In this document: one piece after another, positions 60,952 through 64,000 of the stretch
Layout: every line of letters starts with the position of its first letter
Numbering within the stretch: position 1 is the stretch's first letter
NCBI GenBank assembly: GCA_049514435.1
Contig: JBEKVB010000014.1
Span: 5,649-69,648, forward strand
DNA: 64,000 nt
Source: UBA4810 sp002479215
GTDB taxonomy: Bacteria > Desulfobacterota > Syntrophia > Syntrophales > Smithellaceae
Direction: 5' to 3'
Position numbers and translations under genes: made by a program
The notes under the pieces: generated by a model
Seen by the model: only the letters and a program-made list of their open reading frames with translations
Database searches by the model: none
What the model was told of the DNA's origin: nothing

Positions 60952-62316
60952 ATGAAAGCCCACATTTTAGTGATTGATGACGATGCTGTCGCCGGTGAGT
61001 TTTTGCAGGAGGCTCTTTCGCTTGATGGTTATGAAGTAAAAGCCTATACATCGGCCAAGGAAGCTTTGAAGCAAGACCTTTCCCGGTATGACCTGCTTAT
61101 GTCCGATATTCGCATGCCTGAAATGGATGGTTTGCAGTTCTTGGATCAAGTACACAAAAAATGGCCGAATTTGCCGGTTATTCTTATGACTGCCTATGGT
61201 TCTCTGGAAACAACAATGGAGGCAATAAGCCTGGGTGCCTGGGATTATATCAGCAAACCATTTTCACCGGAAGATTGCCGGTCTATTGTAAAAAAGGTAT
61301 TGGAAGTTAGGGAGCTGCGGGAGCGACGGTTGAAATTACAGCCGGAAACAACCGAAGGCCCGAAGTTAATCGGATCGTCGGCGACCATGGTTGAATTCTA
61401 CAAGCAAATTGCGCGCGTCGCTGATGCGCCCGCCAGTGTTTTAATAGAGGGTGAAAGTGGAACGGGGAAAGAATTGACCGCCCATTCTTTGCATAATATG
61501 TCATCGCGCCGCGATAAACCGTTTGTTGTCGTCCATTGCGGAGCTATTCCCGATAATTTGTTGGAATCCGAGCTCTTTGGTTATGAGAAAGGTTCGTTTA
61601 CCGGAGCCGACCATCAGCATTTAGGACTTTTGGAATCAGCGGAAGGCGGAACAATTTTCCTCGATGAAATCACGGAAATGTCGACAGCATTGCAAGGTAA
61701 ATTTTTACGGTTTATGCAAAATGGCGAGGTAAGAAGAATAGGCGGCCATGAGGTTCGCAATGTAACGGTGAGGGTAGTTGCGGCGGCCAATAAACATATT
61801 GATGAAGAGGTAAGCCTCGGCCACTTTCGCCTGGATTTGTTATATAGATTTATTGTGCGTTTGCGTATTCCTTCTTTGAGAGAGCATAAAGAAGATATCC
61901 CTATGCTTATTGAATCGCTATTGAAAAAGCTCGGTTATCCCAACGTGCGCATTTCTGTAGAGACCATGGAGTTACTAATGGCGTATAACTGGCCGGGCAA
62001 TGTGCGAGAGATGGAAAACGCTTTACAGCAAACGCTTTTACTGTCTCCTTTTGTGGTGATCCTTCCGGAAAATTTGCCGGAGCGTTTTTTGCAACAAAAA
62101 GAAAATAAAGAAGAAGTCGTTTTGCCTAATATTTCACCGCTGGAAACGGCAGAAAGAGATAAAATTCTACAGACACTAAAGGCGACCTCCTGGAATCAAT
62201 CCAAAACAGCCCAACTCCTAGGCATTGACCGTAAAACGTTGCGCCTAAAAATCCGCCGTTATGATTTATTAGATGAAAAACTTTCCGCAGGTGGAAAGTC
62301 TTCTGCCGAGCGTTAA
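60952..62316 (+). CDS. NtrC-family sigma-54-dependent response regulator
   Basis: This 454-aa regulator has a receiver domain (about 1-120, phospho-acceptor Asp in LLMSDIRMPEMDG), an AAA+ domain (about 145-375; Walker A GESGTGKE, Walker B GGTIFLDEI) and a Fis-type helix-turn-helix (about 405-445, WNQSKTAQLLGIDRKTLRLK). The sigma-54 contact loop reads GSFTGA instead of the usual GAFTGA. It is convergent with the histidine kinase gene, 62 bp apart, its probable partner. Its target genes are unknown. Confidence 0.95.
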   Translation: MKAHILVIDDDAVAGEFLQEALSLDGYEVKAYTSAKEALKQDLSRYDLLMSDIRMPEMDGLQFLDQVHKKWPNLPVILMTAYGSLETTMEAISLGAWDYISKPFSPEDCRSIVKKVLEVRELRERRLKLQPETTEGPKLIGSSATMVEFYKQIARVADAPASVLIEGESGTGKELTAHSLHNMSSRRDKPFVVVHCGAIPDNLLESELFGYEKGSFTGADHQHLGLLESAEGGTIFLDEITEMSTALQGKFLRFMQNGEVRRIGGHEVRNVTVRVVAAANKHIDEEVSLGHFRLDLLYRFIVRLRIPSLREHKEDIPMLIESLLKKLGYPNVRISVETMELLMAYNWPGNVREMENALQQTLLLSPFVVILPENLPERFLQQKENKEEVVLPNISPLETAERDKILQTLKATSWNQSKTAQLLGIDRKTLRLKIRRYDLLDEKLSAGGKSSAER

Positions 62317-62378
62317 AAACCAGGGAGATCTGTTTTAAGGATACGGTAATGAACTCTCTGCTTTGCGCTACTTACAAA

Positions 62379-63920
62379 TTAAGCATTATCTTTGAATGTC
62401 GGCAGGTAAAGAATAATTGAAGTCCCCTGATTCAGCGAACTTTTTATTTCCATTTTGCCGCCGTGGGTTTTAATAATATCATGGACTATGGCCAGGCCTA
62501 AGCCGCGCAAACTGCCATCGCGTCTCGTGCTAAAAAATGGTTCGCGAGCCTTTTCAATCATTTCCGGCGGCATTCCAGTGCCTGTATCATTGATGGTCAT
62601 TGCCACAAAACCATTTTGGGAATCGGTTTGGGCCGATATAGTTATTTTCCCTCCCTGCGGCATCGCTTCCAGAGAGTTTTGAATGATGTTCATTAGAGCA
62701 GTTTGAATACGGTAACGGTCGACATATACAGGTTCGATAGCGTTATCTACATGCACGCTTATTTCCGCTTTATTTTTTTGCACGAGGGGTTCAACAAGCG
62801 GAAGTGTATCACTTAAAATTTGCTGGACGGTAAGCACTTCAAAATGAGGGTCGGGAAGGCGCGTGGCCTTACGCACATTTTGAATAACGTCATCCAGCCT
62901 TTGAGTTTGCTGAACAATCAATTCTAATTTGTGGGCTACGTCCACCGGACAGCCTTCTCTTTCCAGCAGAAGCTTTGCCAGTCCCCCGATAGAATGGATT
63001 GGAGTTCCCAAATCGTGGGCAAGGTTAGCGGTTAAATGACCTAAAGCGGTCAATTGCTGTAATACATCCACTTGTTTTTGTAATTGAACTACTTTGCTTG
63101 TTTCTTCCCGAACGCGATCTTCCAAGTGTCTGGTTAAATCGAGATTTCTGGCCATGACTTGCTGGATTTCATCAGCCATAGTGTTGAAGTGCTCGGCCAG
63201 CTGTCCCCATTCATCCCGGCGAATCATAGGAATACGTTTTACATATTGTCCTTTTTGGAAATCATCAATTGTCTGAATTATTAATGCCATGGGTCTGCCG
63301 ATGATCCAGCCGTAACTTAATCCCAGTACCAAAAGGATGAGCAGTAATAATCCTATTGTACTGATAATAAGCAGTTCTTGGGCACGATTCATGATTTCGG
63401 CATTAGCGCGCGAAAAGCCAATAATACCTACAACAACGTGCGAATTTTTTGTTTCTTCCAAAACAGGATATAGTAAACCTAAAGCCGGACCGCTTTCCGT
63501 AGACATCTTAACATAGCGCACCTTGCCTTTTGCACTGGCGGCAGCAACAATATTATCCGGCCATTCATATTGTACCCGGCTGGCGCCGGCCACGTAATCA
63601 ACGTTGCCGTGACTGGTGTCAAAAATATCAATTCTTGCCAGACGCACATCGGTTTGAATGAAATCTTTAAGAGCTGAATCAAGGGCCAGCAGGCCCCGCT
63701 TTGTCGGGAAAAATTGATAAAAGGTGCCGATTGTGTCGGCCACGCCTTCAAGCCTTTTTGCCTGTTGATCGACCAATATCCTATCCAGAGCGGTAAGTTG
63801 AATAAAGCCCCAAATGGCCATGGTTACAGCAAGCCCAACAACCGTCAGAATAATCAATCTTACGCGCACGGTAAGATTATCATTGTAAGCAATTATCTTG
63901 GTGATTATTTTATTAAACAT
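62379..63920 (-). CDS. Membrane sensor histidine kinase
   Basis: This 513-aa kinase has two membrane helices (about 20-40 and 180-205) around a periplasmic sensor of about 140 residues, then a HAMP domain, a coiled coil, the HisKA domain with the phospho-His in ANLAHDLGTPIHSIGGLAK, and an HATPase domain (NIIQNSLEAMPQGG, DTGTGMPPEM, RGLGLAIVHDIIKTHGG). ATG at 63920 is chosen over an in-frame TTG at 63968, although neither has a good ribosome-binding site. The adjacent NtrC-type regulator is the likely partner. Confidence 0.93.
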   Translation of the reverse strand: MFNKIITKIIAYNDNLTVRVRLIILTVVGLAVTMAIWGFIQLTALDRILVDQQAKRLEGVADTIGTFYQFFPTKRGLLALDSALKDFIQTDVRLARIDIFDTSHGNVDYVAGASRVQYEWPDNIVAAASAKGKVRYVKMSTESGPALGLLYPVLEETKNSHVVVGIIGFSRANAEIMNRAQELLIISTIGLLLLILLVLGLSYGWIIGRPMALIIQTIDDFQKGQYVKRIPMIRRDEWGQLAEHFNTMADEIQQVMARNLDLTRHLEDRVREETSKVVQLQKQVDVLQQLTALGHLTANLAHDLGTPIHSIGGLAKLLLEREGCPVDVAHKLELIVQQTQRLDDVIQNVRKATRLPDPHFEVLTVQQILSDTLPLVEPLVQKNKAEISVHVDNAIEPVYVDRYRIQTALMNIIQNSLEAMPQGGKITISAQTDSQNGFVAMTINDTGTGMPPEMIEKAREPFFSTRRDGSLRGLGLAIVHDIIKTHGGKMEIKSSLNQGTSIILYLPTFKDNA

Positions 63921-64000
63921 AATGGATGAATATAGCAGAAAGGCGGAAAATAAACCATAACCAGGCAAAAAAAAGAAGGGACAGGTTTTTGCCTATCCCT

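Noticed and set aside
63969..64000. Possible terminator at the right edge (AGGGACAGG...CCTATCCCT)
   Set aside because: The stem has a mismatch and the sequence is cut by the window end, so it cannot be judged.
1..64000. CRISPR arrays, rRNA and tRNA genes
   Set aside because: No regularly spaced repeats and no tRNA- or rRNA-like sequences were noticed while reading the gaps between genes; a tRNAscan or CRISPR search was not possible here.

Overview
The window looks like a piece of chromosome from an anaerobic, syntrophic or fermentative Desulfobacterota (delta-proteobacterial) bacterium, most like the Syntrophales (Syntrophus/Smithella). This placement is inference. It rests on a moderately AT-rich genome with many Gram-negative envelope genes, an ADP-forming acyl-CoA synthetase, two acyl-CoA dehydrogenases, EtfAB, a phenylacetate-CoA ligase with an ACT-domain partner, a MaoC hydratase pair, an Fe-dependent alcohol dehydrogenase, a ThyX-type protein, and no respiratory oxidase genes. 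No rRNA or tRNA gene was seen.

Layout. 0-2.9 kb: an Mla-type lipid transport operon (leftward) divergent from a DegP/HtrA protease, followed by a perfect 16-bp ParB parS sequence. 3-7.8 kb: ADP-forming acyl-CoA synthetase, a thioredoxin-like/rhodanese/MauE-like redox operon, and mutM. 7.8-16.7 kb: a duplicated promoter block, then kamA (lysine 2,3-aminomutase type), two D-Ala-D-Ala-ligase-like ATP-grasp enzymes and an acetyltransferase, then a DUF47/Pit phosphate pair, a B12 radical SAM enzyme and a LysA-like decarboxylase. 16.7-24 kb: NimA-like flavoprotein, CHASE2 protein, murI, a double ThyX protein, MFS and TauE transporters. 24.3-28.1 kb: FabK/NMO-like enzyme, thioesterase and a large acyl-CoA dehydrogenase. 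28.3-29.6 kb: two small genes bounded by complementary integron-type boxes and attC-like sites. 29.6-37.4 kb: etfA-etfB-acd (leftward), a Lys-rich YbaK fusion, a double zinc-ribbon thioredoxin, a NUDIX enzyme, PaaK and an ACT protein. 37.6-37.9 kb: a third cassette-like gene. 38-50.7 kb: rtcB-archease and the replication-origin block gyrA, gyrB, dnaN, dnaA, parB, parA, rsmG, all leftward. 50.8-54 kb: trmJ, Fe-ADH and a DegT aminotransferase. 54-57.7 kb: an accessory islet with a PIN-like membrane protein and an unknown membrane protein. 57.8-64 kb: Ste24 protease, an FmdB protein, a small gene with an in-frame amber codon, a MaoC pair and an NtrC/histidine-kinase pair.

How it fits together. 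The acyl-CoA dehydrogenases, EtfAB, MaoC hydratases, thioesterase, PaaK and ADP-forming ligase suggest a cell that activates and oxidises acids as CoA esters and conserves energy at the CoA-ester level. The block around 40-50.7 kb is a textbook origin region, and parS at 2.9 kb and DnaA-box-like sites at 46.8-48.3 kb support this. The most unusual material is the set of single-gene cassettes without an integrase, the kamA/ATP-grasp cluster, a nucleotide-binding-site-less ABC ATPase relative with an apparent ATT start, the double ThyX protein in which neither half carries a full signature, and the PIN-membrane protein islet.
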